A stretch of DNA of 64,000 bases from Halodesulfovibrio spirochaetisodalis (GTDB lineage: Bacteria > Desulfobacterota > Desulfovibrionia > Desulfovibrionales > Desulfovibrionaceae): contig NZ_JXMS01000012.1 of assembly GCF_001672295.1 (NCBI RefSeq), positions 29,313-93,312 of the forward strand, given 5' to 3'. Every line of letters starts with the position of its first letter. Position 1 is the first letter of the stretch. This document shows, one piece after another, positions 18,295 to 26,681 of this stretch. The translations under genes and the position numbers were made by a program. A model generated the notes under the pieces. It was not told where the DNA came from, did not search any database, and saw only the letters and a program-made list of their open reading frames with translations.

Positions 18295-19521
18295 ATGGTA
18301 TCTCCTGTTGATTCTGATCTGCTTAATGCCTCTATGGGGGCACAGCAGTTAAAAGCAAAATCTAAGCAGCTTGCCGCCCTGAAAAAGGGCGGCGCTGAAG
18401 AAAAAGCAAAACTGCGTAAAGCGGTTGAGGGCTTTGAAGCCATCTTTATTCAAAAGATGTGGCAGCAAATGCGAACCTCAATACCGAAAAGCGGTATGTT
18501 TAACAGCCGTGAAGAAAAGATGTGGCAGGGGATGTACGATCAGGAACTGGCGGTTAAAATGTCGCAGTCCGGTGGTGTCGGGCTTGCAGATCTTCTGTAT
18601 TCCCAGCTTTCAGATAAGCTTGGTGATGCGAGCCGCAGTACCCATAGCAGCGGTGCAGATGTTCCTCCGGTCAGAGACCTGTCTTCTAATGACGTCTTTA
18701 CCAAAATTAAGGCGCTCTCCGAACGTGATGGCCCAAAAACAAAGAGTGTTCAGCCATTGGATGATTTGTATTCTCCGATGGAAGAACAGGAAAGTCAGGC
18801 TCAGTCAGTCGCAATGAAGGTTGTTAAGACTGATCTGGACTCCATGTCCGACAAGGATGTGGTTGAGAATGTTGACGAGCTTGAACGTCAGCTTGAGATG
18901 GAACTTGCTTCTGACCCTGCGCAGGTTTTCCAGCAACAGGGACAGGTGGCTCCAGATAACCGTGCGTCAGCAGAGCCAGTTCGGAACAATTACAAGCCAG
19001 CAGTTGAGACGGATGTTACTCCGGTTGGTGGACTGGAAGCCTCCGGTGCCACATCTCAGGTGCTCGGCATGGGTGGGCCGGTTCCTCCTTCTCCAGATAT
19101 GGCAACGATTAACTGGCCGCTTCCCGGGCCGATTTCTTCCCAATTCGGTTGGAGGAAAGATCCGTTCACAGGGAAGCGTGCCTGGCACAGCGGAGTGGAT
19201 ATTGCCGGTAAGGTCGGTGATCCCGTAGCTGCTGCATGGGATGGTAAGGTCATTTATTCCGGTGAAAAGGATGGGTACGGAAAACTGGTTGTTCTGGAGC
19301 ATCCTAACGGATGGCGCAGTTACTACGGCCATAACAGCAAATTGGATGTCAAAGTCGGTGAGAGTATCGCGGCTGGCAAGAAAATTGCTGAAGTAGGAAG
19401 TACAGGACGTTCCACAGGGCCGCATCTGCACTTTGAAGTGCGTCAGGGTGAACTTGCATGGAACCCCCAACAGATTAGATCCCGCCTGATGGCAGGACTT
19501 CCCATAGGTCGGGTAACGTAA
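18295..19521 (+). CDS. flgJ: FlgJ-type rod assembly protein fused to M23 peptidase
   Basis: 408 residues. Residues about 30-110 are the FlgJ rod-binding domain (AVEGFEAIFIQKMWQQMRTS). After a long acidic linker, residues about 270-400 are a LytM/M23 zinc endopeptidase with metal ligands in HSGVD and HLHFE (HxxxD and HxH). In enterobacteria the C-terminal domain of FlgJ is a glucosaminidase; here the peptidoglycan cutter is a peptidase, expected to open the cell wall for the rod by cutting cross-links. It starts one base after the flgI stop codon, so translation is probably coupled. Confidence 0.9.
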   Translation: MVSPVDSDLLNASMGAQQLKAKSKQLAALKKGGAEEKAKLRKAVEGFEAIFIQKMWQQMRTSIPKSGMFNSREEKMWQGMYDQELAVKMSQSGGVGLADLLYSQLSDKLGDASRSTHSSGADVPPVRDLSSNDVFTKIKALSERDGPKTKSVQPLDDLYSPMEEQESQAQSVAMKVVKTDLDSMSDKDVVENVDELERQLEMELASDPAQVFQQQGQVAPDNRASAEPVRNNYKPAVETDVTPVGGLEASGATSQVLGMGGPVPPSPDMATINWPLPGPISSQFGWRKDPFTGKRAWHSGVDIAGKVGDPVAAAWDGKVIYSGEKDGYGKLVVLEHPNGWRSYYGHNSKLDVKVGESIAAGKKIAEVGSTGRSTGPHLHFEVRQGELAWNPQQIRSRLMAGLPIGRVT

Positions 19522-19531
19522 CGGAGAAACC

Positions 19532-19996
19532 ATGTACACAGAAACTCACCAGAATTTACATCGTCAGGAAAAAGCGCTTGAGGTGCTTGAAACGCTACTT
19601 GGGGAAGAGTTTGCCGAGTTACGTGAGCGTAAACCGGAATCTATTACCGCGATTGAGTTTTCTGTTCATGAGCTCATGCGACAAATTGCTAACGAGCGTA
19701 CAGAGCTGAAAAATACTCTGGGTGGACAGCGGCTTGCGGATGTTATTCAGATTCTTTCAGAGGAAGAACAAACAGAACTTAACGGGATGCTTGCCCGCAT
19801 TGATGTGCTGGAAAAACGTTGTTCTCGTCAGGCTTCCATGAACGCTGAACTTGCTCTTGCTCTGCATGATCAAAGTCAGGCACTGCTCAACCATCTCCAA
19901 AGTCAAATTCAACCACGCAAACACGCTACCTACGGAAAAACCGGATCATATACGCAAAGTCGTCCGGAGGCCGTACTTATACACGGGAGACTCTAA
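19532..19996 (+). CDS. flgN: Flagellar export chaperone FlgN
   Basis: 154 residues, largely helical and charged, with no signal peptide. Its position immediately before flgK, its size and its N-terminal ETLLGEEFAELRERKPESI pattern match FlgN, the cytoplasmic chaperone for the hook-filament junction proteins FlgK and FlgL. Sequence conservation in FlgN is low, so the call leans on context. The stop codon abuts the flgK start. Confidence 0.8.
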   Translation: MYTETHQNLHRQEKALEVLETLLGEEFAELRERKPESITAIEFSVHELMRQIANERTELKNTLGGQRLADVIQILSEEEQTELNGMLARIDVLEKRCSRQASMNAELALALHDQSQALLNHLQSQIQPRKHATYGKTGSYTQSRPEAVLIHGRL

Positions 19997-22087
19997 ATGG
20001 CTATAACCTCGTTACTCAATTTGGGCGGCAATTCCGTCTACACTCCTCCTAAGGAAATAAAGCCTACTGATAGCAACATCCCTGCACGTAAAACGAGCGA
20101 TGTTGCGTCTGCAGAGCAGTCTGTTCGAAACACCGGTATTTTTTATCTACCGGGGCTTATGAACGTCAGTAAGACTGGTAACGAGGTGATCTCTCAATTC
20201 ATGGAACAGGTTGAGTTGCAGAAGGTCGGGCGTACCTCGGACTTTGCTCGTTGGGACAGCCAGCGTGAAATGCTGCTTAATGTTGATTCCATGTTTGCCA
20301 CAGAAGATGCCCGAGGCTCTCAGGATACGATCAGTCGTTTTTTTGATAACTGGAAAACACTGAGTACAAATCCGCAGGATGAGTCTACAAGACAGGCTGT
20401 TCTTTCCAGTTCAGAAGCTGTTGTTGAGATGTTGCGCGGCCAGCGCGATATGTTGAAGGCAACATCAAATGCGTTGGGTGAAGCCGTTCAGGAGTCATTA
20501 ACCAGCCTTAATGACAAATTGCAGGCTCTCGTGGACGTAAATGAACGTTTGGCATCGCCTGACAATTCCGGAATGCGTAGTGAACTGATTCGCGAGCGAA
20601 ATGAAATTGTTCATGCCATTTCAGAGAAGTTGGATATTGATACCAATTTGAATACCCGCGAGCAGATGAAAGTTTCTACCCGTTCCGGATTCACACTGGT
20701 GGATGCAACATCTGCATACACATTGCAGTTGAGTGAGCCATCTATTTCATCCCGCCTAACTCCTGCTTCCACCTTTGACGGTAACGTATCTTTTTCAGGT
20801 ACCTCCTCCCGTGAAGTGACGCTTGAAATCACACAAGGCGGTGCAGTAGGCACAGGTGAAGTACGTTTCAGAGCTTCATTGGACGGTAAGCGTTCATGGC
20901 TTTCTGATGCAGAAGGCAATGATCTTCAATTCACAGTTGAAGCAAACGGAACAGCACCGTCAGTACAGAATTTAGACGTAACCTTTAATGCCAACGCAGG
21001 AATGCTTGCAGCTGGCGATACATTCTCCATTGTGCCAAAGCAGCACGTTACCGGATTTACACCGCAGGGACGTGTGAACCTGACACCCCAGTCCTTTTTT
21101 GACGGCAGCGACAATGAATTGCGTATTACAGGCGGACAGATTGCAGGGTTCATGCAGCTGCGTGATAACAAACTCGGTACTTATTCTGAAAAGTTGGATG
21201 CACTTGCATCTACAATAATTACAGCAGTAAACAAGTTTCATGCGCAAGGCGCATCCACGGTTTCCCAGTCTGAGGTGACAGCTTCAAATACTGTTGTGAA
21301 CCCGGACGTGCCGCTTGCAGGCAACGGCTCTGGCCTGGCAACGAATAACAATATTTCTGCCGGTAAAATGACCCTTATTGTTTCAAATACAGAAACCGGC
21401 AAGCCTGCGCCTACCACAGCGTACGGTATTATCGATTTTTCCAGTGTTGCTCCGTACTCACGGGATTTTGATCCTTCTGTGCACTCCTTAAACAACGTGC
21501 GTGATGCTCTGAACAGTTCCCTTGGACAGTTCGGCTCTGCAACTGTTGAAGGAAACGCGTTGAAAATTACTGCAACAGAGAATCATTCATTCTCCTTTGG
21601 AGAAGACACATCAGGGCTGTTCGCAGCTTTGGGAATGAATACATTTTTTGCGGGCACAACTGCCAGTAATATGGAAGTCCATGCTGGGTTACGTGAAAAT
21701 CCTGCTGCTATTAATGCTGGTGTTGTAAACAATGCAGGTGCCGTTGTGGCAGAAAATGGTGATATTGCTAAGTCCATTGGTGCTCTCAAGGATAAGCCTT
21801 TCACGTTTGCGACTCCGGGGGAAGCAACAAAGAAAGAAAGTGCGCGCGACTATTACTCCGCCTTGAGTGTACAGGCAAAAGATGATGCAGCAAAAGCGTT
21901 ATACAAAACGCAATTTAATGAGGCCCTGCTACTTGACCTTTCTCGTCAGAATGCCACAATACACGGCAGCAATTTAGATGCTGAAATTTCAGAAATGACC
22001 CGATTCCAGCATTCGTACAAGGCAGCAGCAAAACTCATTATGTCTGCAGAAGATATGATGCAGGCCATCGCTGGAATGCCTAATTAA
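19997..22087 (+). CDS. flgK: Flagellar hook-associated protein 1 FlgK
   Basis: 696 residues, the first hook-filament junction protein. Typical parts are the N-terminal [29 protein letters not shown], the [24 protein letters not shown] segment, and the C-terminal [30 protein letters not shown]. The protein is longer than the roughly 550 residues of E. coli FlgK because of a large middle variable domain. It starts directly after the flgN stop codon. flgL, which normally follows, is absent. Confidence 0.95.
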   Translation: MAITSLLNLGGNSVYTPPKEIKPTDSNIPARKTSDVASAEQSVRNTGIFYLPGLMNVSKTGNEVISQFMEQVELQKVGRTSDFARWDSQREMLLNVDSMFATEDARGSQDTISRFFDNWKTLSTNPQDESTRQAVLSSSEAVVEMLRGQRDMLKATSNALGEAVQESLTSLNDKLQALVDVNERLASPDNSGMRSELIRERNEIVHAISEKLDIDTNLNTREQMKVSTRSGFTLVDATSAYTLQLSEPSISSRLTPASTFDGNVSFSGTSSREVTLEITQGGAVGTGEVRFRASLDGKRSWLSDAEGNDLQFTVEANGTAPSVQNLDVTFNANAGMLAAGDTFSIVPKQHVTGFTPQGRVNLTPQSFFDGSDNELRITGGQIAGFMQLRDNKLGTYSEKLDALASTIITAVNKFHAQGASTVSQSEVTASNTVVNPDVPLAGNGSGLATNNNISAGKMTLIVSNTETGKPAPTTAYGIIDFSSVAPYSRDFDPSVHSLNNVRDALNSSLGQFGSATVEGNALKITATENHSFSFGEDTSGLFAALGMNTFFAGTTASNMEVHAGLRENPAAINAGVVNNAGAVVAENGDIAKSIGALKDKPFTFATPGEATKKESARDYYSALSVQAKDDAAKALYKTQFNEALLLDLSRQNATIHGSNLDAEISEMTRFQHSYKAAAKLIMSAEDMMQAIAGMPN

Positions 22088-22182
22088 CAGAAGACCACTG
22101 TGAATGGCGGATACCGCATGTCGCAGTTGTTCCTGCGACAGCAGGTTTTTGTCATAAAACTTTAGCAAGAGTAGTGACGCCT

Positions 22183-22419
22183 ATGCTTATACTGACCCGA
22201 CGTGCGGGGGAGAGCTTGTGCATAGGGGACAACATAAAGGTCACAGTCCTCAGTGTACAAGGAAAGCAGGTAAAGATTGGATTGGATATACCAGACGGGA
22301 TGCCGGTATACCGTGAAGAAGTTTATTTGCGAATTAAAGAACAGAACCGTCAGGCAAGTGAAACGCTCGACACAGACTTTTTAATGGCAACAGAATTATG
22401 GAAAAGCAAAAAGAAATAG
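22183..22419 (+). CDS. csrA: Carbon storage regulator CsrA
   Basis: 78 residues. The start [23 protein letters not shown] is canonical; the RNA-binding surface residues R6-R7 and the [10 protein letters not shown] segment are present. CsrA binds GGA-containing hairpins in mRNA leaders and blocks translation; in flagellate bacteria it restrains flagellin until FliW binds it. ATG at 22183 is preferred over an upstream GTG because it gives the universal N-terminus. The last 22 bases overlap fliW. Confidence 0.97.
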   Translation: MLILTRRAGESLCIGDNIKVTVLSVQGKQVKIGLDIPDGMPVYREEVYLRIKEQNRQASETLDTDFLMATELWKSKKK

Positions 22420-22847
22420 TAATCGAAACCCGTATAGGTACACAAAGTGTCTCTATGGATAAAGTCATTGAGTTTCCTCGGGGGCTGCTGGGTTTTGAGA
22501 ACCATCACAACTTTACGTTGCTTCAGCTTCGGGATGCCTCTCCATTTCTTGTTCTGCAAAGTACTGAAGAGCCGAAACTGGGGTTTCTTGTAGCAGACCC
22601 TTACAGCTTTATTGACGACTATCCAGTTATTATTAACTCTGTTGATGAAGAAACGTTGCAGGTTAAAGATCCATCCGATGTTGCCGTGCTGGTAACCGTG
22701 ACTATTCCACATGGGCGACCGGAGAATACTGCTTTGAACCTGACAGGTCCGATTCTGGTGAACAGAAAAAGTCGTCGCGGAGTGCAGACTCCGTTGAATG
22801 ACCGTAAGATTCCGACCCAACTGTATTTGAATATAGAGAGTAGCTAA
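22398..22847 (+). CDS. fliW: Flagellar assembly factor FliW
   Basis: 149 residues with the FliW landmarks [18 protein letters not shown] and [15 protein letters not shown]. FliW binds CsrA and flagellin competitively, coupling flagellin export to its translation. Its start lies inside csrA (22-base overlap), which suggests translational coupling and equal dosage of the two partners. Last gene of the flagellar operon. Confidence 0.96.
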   Translation: MEKQKEIVIETRIGTQSVSMDKVIEFPRGLLGFENHHNFTLLQLRDASPFLVLQSTEEPKLGFLVADPYSFIDDYPVIINSVDEETLQVKDPSDVAVLVTVTIPHGRPENTALNLTGPILVNRKSRRGVQTPLNDRKIPTQLYLNIESS

Positions 22848-22876
22848 TTTTTGCTGGTTGAAATGCGTAAGCAAGC

Positions 22877-22915
22877 AAAAAGGGTGAGTTGATTGGTTCA
22901 ACTCACCCTTTTTTT
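22877..22915 (+). terminator. Terminator of the flagellar operon
   Basis: AAGGGTGAGTT/AACTCACCCTT stem with an 8-nt loop and a run of seven T residues, just after fliW. The complementary A run also makes it usable by the opposing hisG transcript. Confidence 0.9.
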
Positions 22916-22975
22916 ATTCTACTAACTGACAGTCACGAAGAGGTATTTGCGGGCTGTCAGGATATTGTATTATAG

Positions 22976-23860
22976 TTAGATTACCTTGTTCAGTGCGTAT
23001 TCAATAATACCTTCTGCACCTTCCGCTTTCAGACGCGGAATGAGGTCACGAACAAGTCCCTGATCTACAACAATCTCTACAGAGTGCCATGCTGTATCTG
23101 TAAGTTCAGCAATGGTTGGAGAGTTCAGAGAAGGAATTTCATTAAGAATTTCCGGAAGCTTATCACTCGGTACGTTCATTTTGAGACCGACGAGGGACTC
23201 TGCACGTAAAGCGCCCTGCAAAAGCAGATCAATCTGTTCTATTTTACGGCGCTTTTCAGGATCAGCCCAGGCTGCTTCGCTTGTGACGAGCTGTGTGTTG
23301 GTGACGAGCACTTCAGCAATAATGCGCAGGCCGTGAGCGCGAATAGTTGTACCGGTTTCGGTTACTTCAACAATCGCATCGGCAAGTCCTTCAACAACCT
23401 TCGCTTCTGTCGCACCCCATGAGTACTGTACATCCACATCAATACCGGCATCTTCAAAATATTTTTTGGTAACGCCAAGCAATTCCGTAGCAACACGTTT
23501 GCCTGCGAGGTCTTCCGGACGCTTGTACGGAGAATCGCCCGCAACAGCCAGAACCCAGCGAGCAGGGCGGTTGGATACTTTGGAGTACACGAGGTCAGAA
23601 ACAACCTTTACGTCTGCGCCAGTCTCAAGCAACCAGTCTTTACCAGTAAGACCTACGTCAAGAATACCGTCTTCAATGTATGAAGGGATTTCCTGAACAC
23701 GACAAAGGCGTGCGGTGATTTCCGGATCGTTGATCTCAGGAAAGTAGTTTCTGTGGTGCTGGTGAATTTTCCAGCCGGAGCGTTCAAAAAGGCTTAAGGT
23801 AGGTTTTTCTAAAGAACCTTTAGGCAGACCGAGTTTGATAATTGGATTGGTAGAAGACAT
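22976..23860 (-). CDS. hisG: ATP phosphoribosyltransferase, long form
   Basis: 294 residues, the long (hexameric) HisG with a C-terminal ACT-like regulatory domain, catalysing the first step of histidine synthesis from ATP and PRPP; long forms are feedback-inhibited by histidine without HisZ. Seen: N-terminal LGLPKGSLEKPTLSLFERSGW, DVGLTGKDWLLETGADV, and the PRPP-binding DAIVEVTETGTTIRAHGL. The C-terminal part with LKAEGAEGIIEYALNKVI completes the domain. Start ATG overlaps the hisI stop codon by one base (TAATG). Confidence 0.96.
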   Translation of the reverse strand: MSSTNPIIKLGLPKGSLEKPTLSLFERSGWKIHQHHRNYFPEINDPEITARLCRVQEIPSYIEDGILDVGLTGKDWLLETGADVKVVSDLVYSKVSNRPARWVLAVAGDSPYKRPEDLAGKRVATELLGVTKKYFEDAGIDVDVQYSWGATEAKVVEGLADAIVEVTETGTTIRAHGLRIIAEVLVTNTQLVTSEAAWADPEKRRKIEQIDLLLQGALRAESLVGLKMNVPSDKLPEILNEIPSLNSPTIAELTDTAWHSVEIVVDQGLVRDLIPRLKAEGAEGIIEYALNKVI

Positions 23861-24243
23861 TATGAGTAGACCTCCTTAGGGTCGAAAACTAACGGCGAAC
23901 AGATTGAAACGTCGCCCTCTTTGTTACGTTCACGATAAAAACAGCTTTTATACCCTTTATGGCAGGCCGCGCCGCCTTTTTGCTCTACGATCAGCAGAAT
24001 TGTATCGCTGTCGCAGTCAAGGCGCACGGCCTTGATATGCTGGGTATGTCCTGACGTTTTGCCTTTATGCCACAGTGCATTACGGCTGCGGCTAAAGTAA
24101 TGGGCTTCGCCCGTTTCAAGAGTCCTGTTCCAAGCTTCTTCATTCATATAGGCCATCATGAGCACATCGCCAGTTGCTGCATCTTGAGCAATAGCGGGAA
24201 CAAGACCACCTGTTTTCGCAAAGTCAGGGGTAAAGTCTGTCAT
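23860..24243 (-). CDS. hisI: Phosphoribosyl-AMP cyclohydrolase
   Basis: 127 residues, third step of histidine synthesis in the cytoplasm. Metal and zinc ligands are visible in [32 protein letters not shown] (aspartates of the DCDSD motif and three cysteines). The HisE domain is absent, so PRATP hydrolysis must be encoded elsewhere. First of a two-gene unit with hisG, translationally coupled. Confidence 0.96.
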   Translation of the reverse strand: MTDFTPDFAKTGGLVPAIAQDAATGDVLMMAYMNEEAWNRTLETGEAHYFSRSRNALWHKGKTSGHTQHIKAVRLDCDSDTILLIVEQKGGAACHKGYKSCFYRERNKEGDVSICSPLVFDPKEVYS

Positions 24244-24359
24244 TTAAGTCCCTTTGGTAGTCTTTGTTATAATGTTTCGGGAAGGATTTCCAAATTTGTA
24301 AATTGTATGCCTAACTAATAATCCTGAGAGTTGCAACTCTCATTATGGCAAATGCCCCC

Positions 24360-24470
24360 CTGTTTACGGGGAATGTTGCTGCCTCCGGCGGGTCTCCGAC
24401 GGGCAGGCGGGCGTTGCCTCCTGCACCCCCACAAGGGGACACGTCCCCTTGACCCCGAATATACGCGAGT
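24360..24470. repeat. GCCTCCGGCGG-type intergenic element
   Basis: This GC-rich patch starts with GCCTCCGGCGGGTC and continues with CACAAGGGGACACGTCCCCTTG, a hairpin. The same core with similar flanks occurs at 28856, 29217, 29260 and 56586 in this window, always between genes. It fits the dispersed intergenic repeat common in Desulfovibrio genomes. Confidence 0.6.
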
Positions 24471-24516
24471 CTGACGTTGGAAGCCGTGTAAGAGCTACTT
24501 CTTAAAAGAAATTTGT

Positions 24517-25500
24517 TTAGCGTACGACATCAACATGGATGGAAGCAAGGTGCTCCAGTTCTTCGCTGAGGGAAAGTGCATGGCTGAGTGTGTCTGCCCA
24601 GCAAACGAGCCCATGCTTTTCCATGTAGACAGCATCATGCGTGATGGCAGCCTTACCTGTTGCTTTTGCAAGTTCCACTGTCCCAGGCTCAAAAGCAGGT
24701 GCCGTGGTCATACGGGAGCCGATTAAATCCGTTTCATAAATAGGGAGTTTGAGCATTTTTTCAGGAGCTACAAGCACACCCAGAGCAAGAATTTTTGGCG
24801 GGTGTGTATGTAAGATAGCACGAGCCTTTGGTTGATTGCGATAAATATCTAAATGCATTTCGCCTTCGGAAGACGGTTTACTGCCGGAAAGAACCTTGCC
24901 GCTTGCAATGTCCACCAGAACAAAATCCTTCGGCTCAAGGCATCCCTTGGCAGAGCCAGTTGCTGTCATAAGACAGGCATCACCAAGCCGTATGGATGCA
25001 TTACCATTGAAGCCGGAGAACAGTCTGCGGCTCCACGCGCTGCGACAGACACTAGTGATTTCCTCAATGTCTTCACGGCGGATGTCTTTAGGCGTTATCA
25101 GATTAGCGGGGGTTGGTGTCTTTTTGATGTCGATAAGCGGTGTTTTGTCTAACGCTTCAAGCGGCTCCACACGCATTTTGTTGGTATCGATTTCAAGAAT
25201 GGTGACAGTATGAACGCCCACAGGGTTAGGACGTGCAGGGGAACGTGTGGAAAAAATACCGCGTTTCGGGCGGGAGTGATCGCCGCGCGGATGTACTGCC
25301 ATAACGTCCCTGTCAGCCTTATGGAGCCACGTCAGCAGATCAATGGATTGACCGACTTGTAACCCTTCAAGTCCTGCTGCGAATTGGGGCTCAAGTTCTA
25401 CCCAGCCTTCTTTGCCTCCCTCATCGCCCTGCTTCGGGCATGTCTCCAGATCATCAAACTGTGTGCGAACTCTGCCTATGAATTGAATTTCTGCGGTCAT
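24517..25500 (-). CDS. Fusion of TrmO-type tRNA methyltransferase and class II aldolase
   Basis: 327 residues in two domains. Residues about 1-130 are the TrmO (YaeB/TsaA) SAM-dependent domain that methylates N6-threonylcarbamoyladenosine at tRNA position 37; typical are HPRGD and RSPARPNPVGVHTV. Residues about 138-327 are a class II aldolase/adducin domain with GNASIRL, SSEGEMHLDIY, the zinc-binding HTHPP and MEKHGLVCW. The two activities have no obvious common pathway. The start is ATG at 25500 with AGGAA upstream; no stop or frameshift separates the domains. Confidence 0.85.
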   Translation of the reverse strand: MTAEIQFIGRVRTQFDDLETCPKQGDEGGKEGWVELEPQFAAGLEGLQVGQSIDLLTWLHKADRDVMAVHPRGDHSRPKRGIFSTRSPARPNPVGVHTVTILEIDTNKMRVEPLEALDKTPLIDIKKTPTPANLITPKDIRREDIEEITSVCRSAWSRRLFSGFNGNASIRLGDACLMTATGSAKGCLEPKDFVLVDIASGKVLSGSKPSSEGEMHLDIYRNQPKARAILHTHPPKILALGVLVAPEKMLKLPIYETDLIGSRMTTAPAFEPGTVELAKATGKAAITHDAVYMEKHGLVCWADTLSHALSLSEELEHLASIHVDVVR

Positions 25501-25587
25501 GGTGTGTTCCTGTGAGCTGAAAATGAGTAGCTGCAAAGTGGTGTAGAAAATACGTTGCTGGAAAAAACTTTGTAACGAGGCCTTACC

Positions 25588-26595
25588 CTACGCGAAGTGA
25601 TCGAAACCGCCTTCAGTGACGGATTGTCCGTTGAGCATCACTTTGCCGTTATTGGTGACGGTTCCCAGCTTTTGCATCTGTGGAAGTTTCATATGCAGTT
25701 CTGTAAAGATGGATGCAGGGCAGGTGCCGAGCAATGCGTAATCTTCACCGCCTTTGAACGCTTCCAGCACTGGATCACAGTCATTTTCCAGTGCAAATGA
25801 AAGCTGCTCTGCGTGGAGCATGTCTGTTGTGATGTTGATGCTCGCCCCTTTGCTGGACGGTTTGTCAGCTGAGGCAGTAGTTTTGTCTCCAAGCAGTCGA
25901 GGAATATCACGTGCAAGCCCGTCAGATAAATCCATCAGTGTGACTCCGCTGTACGCAGAGAGGATTTGTCCAGCTTCAAGCTGCGGTACTGGACGCAGGT
26001 GCGCGTTTGTTGCTGCAGGGTATTCGTCTACTGCATTGCGACCTATGGATTCCAGCGCATACAGTCCTGTTCGGGCAAGGCCGAGCGTACCGATGAGGAA
26101 GATCACATCGCCTTCTGAGCATCCAGTGCGGTTTAAGAATACAGGCGTTCCGCCGGCGGTGCGTGTTGGTGCGCCCCAGATGGTAACAGATGTTCCTAAA
26201 ATAGGTGATTTGGAAAGATCACCGCCTGCCAGCGGTACATTGTGCTTTTTAGCAAGGCTTGCCATGCCTCCGAAGAAATCATCCCAATATGCATGATTAC
26301 GGCCTTCAGGAATCATAAGGTCAAGCGAGAAGCCCAGCGGTGTAGCACCGGATGCAGCAATATCGCTCAGGCTGACAGCAAGCGCCTTGTAGCCGATATC
26401 TTCAGGCGAAAAGTACTGCTCACGAAAATGCACATCTTCAAGAAACAAGTCGGAAGACAAACAAACACGTTCAGGGCAGGAGAGTACTGCGCAGTCATCG
26501 CCACGCCCGACAATCAGATGCGGGTGGCTGTTGGGAAAATGGCGGTCAATGCAGTCTAAAAAAGCAACTTCGGACGATAATTTTTTCTGTGTCAT
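25588..26595 (-). CDS. thiL: Thiamine-monophosphate kinase
   Basis: 335 residues of the AIRS/PurM-like kinase family. Landmarks: VGRGDDCAVL (metal-binding aspartates), SLSDIAASGATPLGFSLDLMIP, GGDLSKSPILGTSVTIWG and GVTLMDLSDGLARDIPRLL, all typical of ThiL. It phosphorylates thiamine phosphate to the active cofactor TPP in the cytoplasm. ATG at 26595 follows AGGAG. The gene lies between the helicase and the TrmO fusion, same strand, with no other thiamine genes near. Confidence 0.93.
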   Translation of the reverse strand: MTQKKLSSEVAFLDCIDRHFPNSHPHLIVGRGDDCAVLSCPERVCLSSDLFLEDVHFREQYFSPEDIGYKALAVSLSDIAASGATPLGFSLDLMIPEGRNHAYWDDFFGGMASLAKKHNVPLAGGDLSKSPILGTSVTIWGAPTRTAGGTPVFLNRTGCSEGDVIFLIGTLGLARTGLYALESIGRNAVDEYPAATNAHLRPVPQLEAGQILSAYSGVTLMDLSDGLARDIPRLLGDKTTASADKPSSKGASINITTDMLHAEQLSFALENDCDPVLEAFKGGEDYALLGTCPASIFTELHMKLPQMQKLGTVTNNGKVMLNGQSVTEGGFDHFA

Positions 26596-26681
26596 GGATG
26601 ACTCCTGAATAATGGCTTCCGGCAAACTGGGTGCAGATCGTAAGGATAGCGCGTTTGCCGGAATTGGTCATGGATATTGGG

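Noticed and set aside
26596..26681. TPP riboswitch near thiL
   Set aside because: The gap is short and lacks the conserved CUGAGA core.
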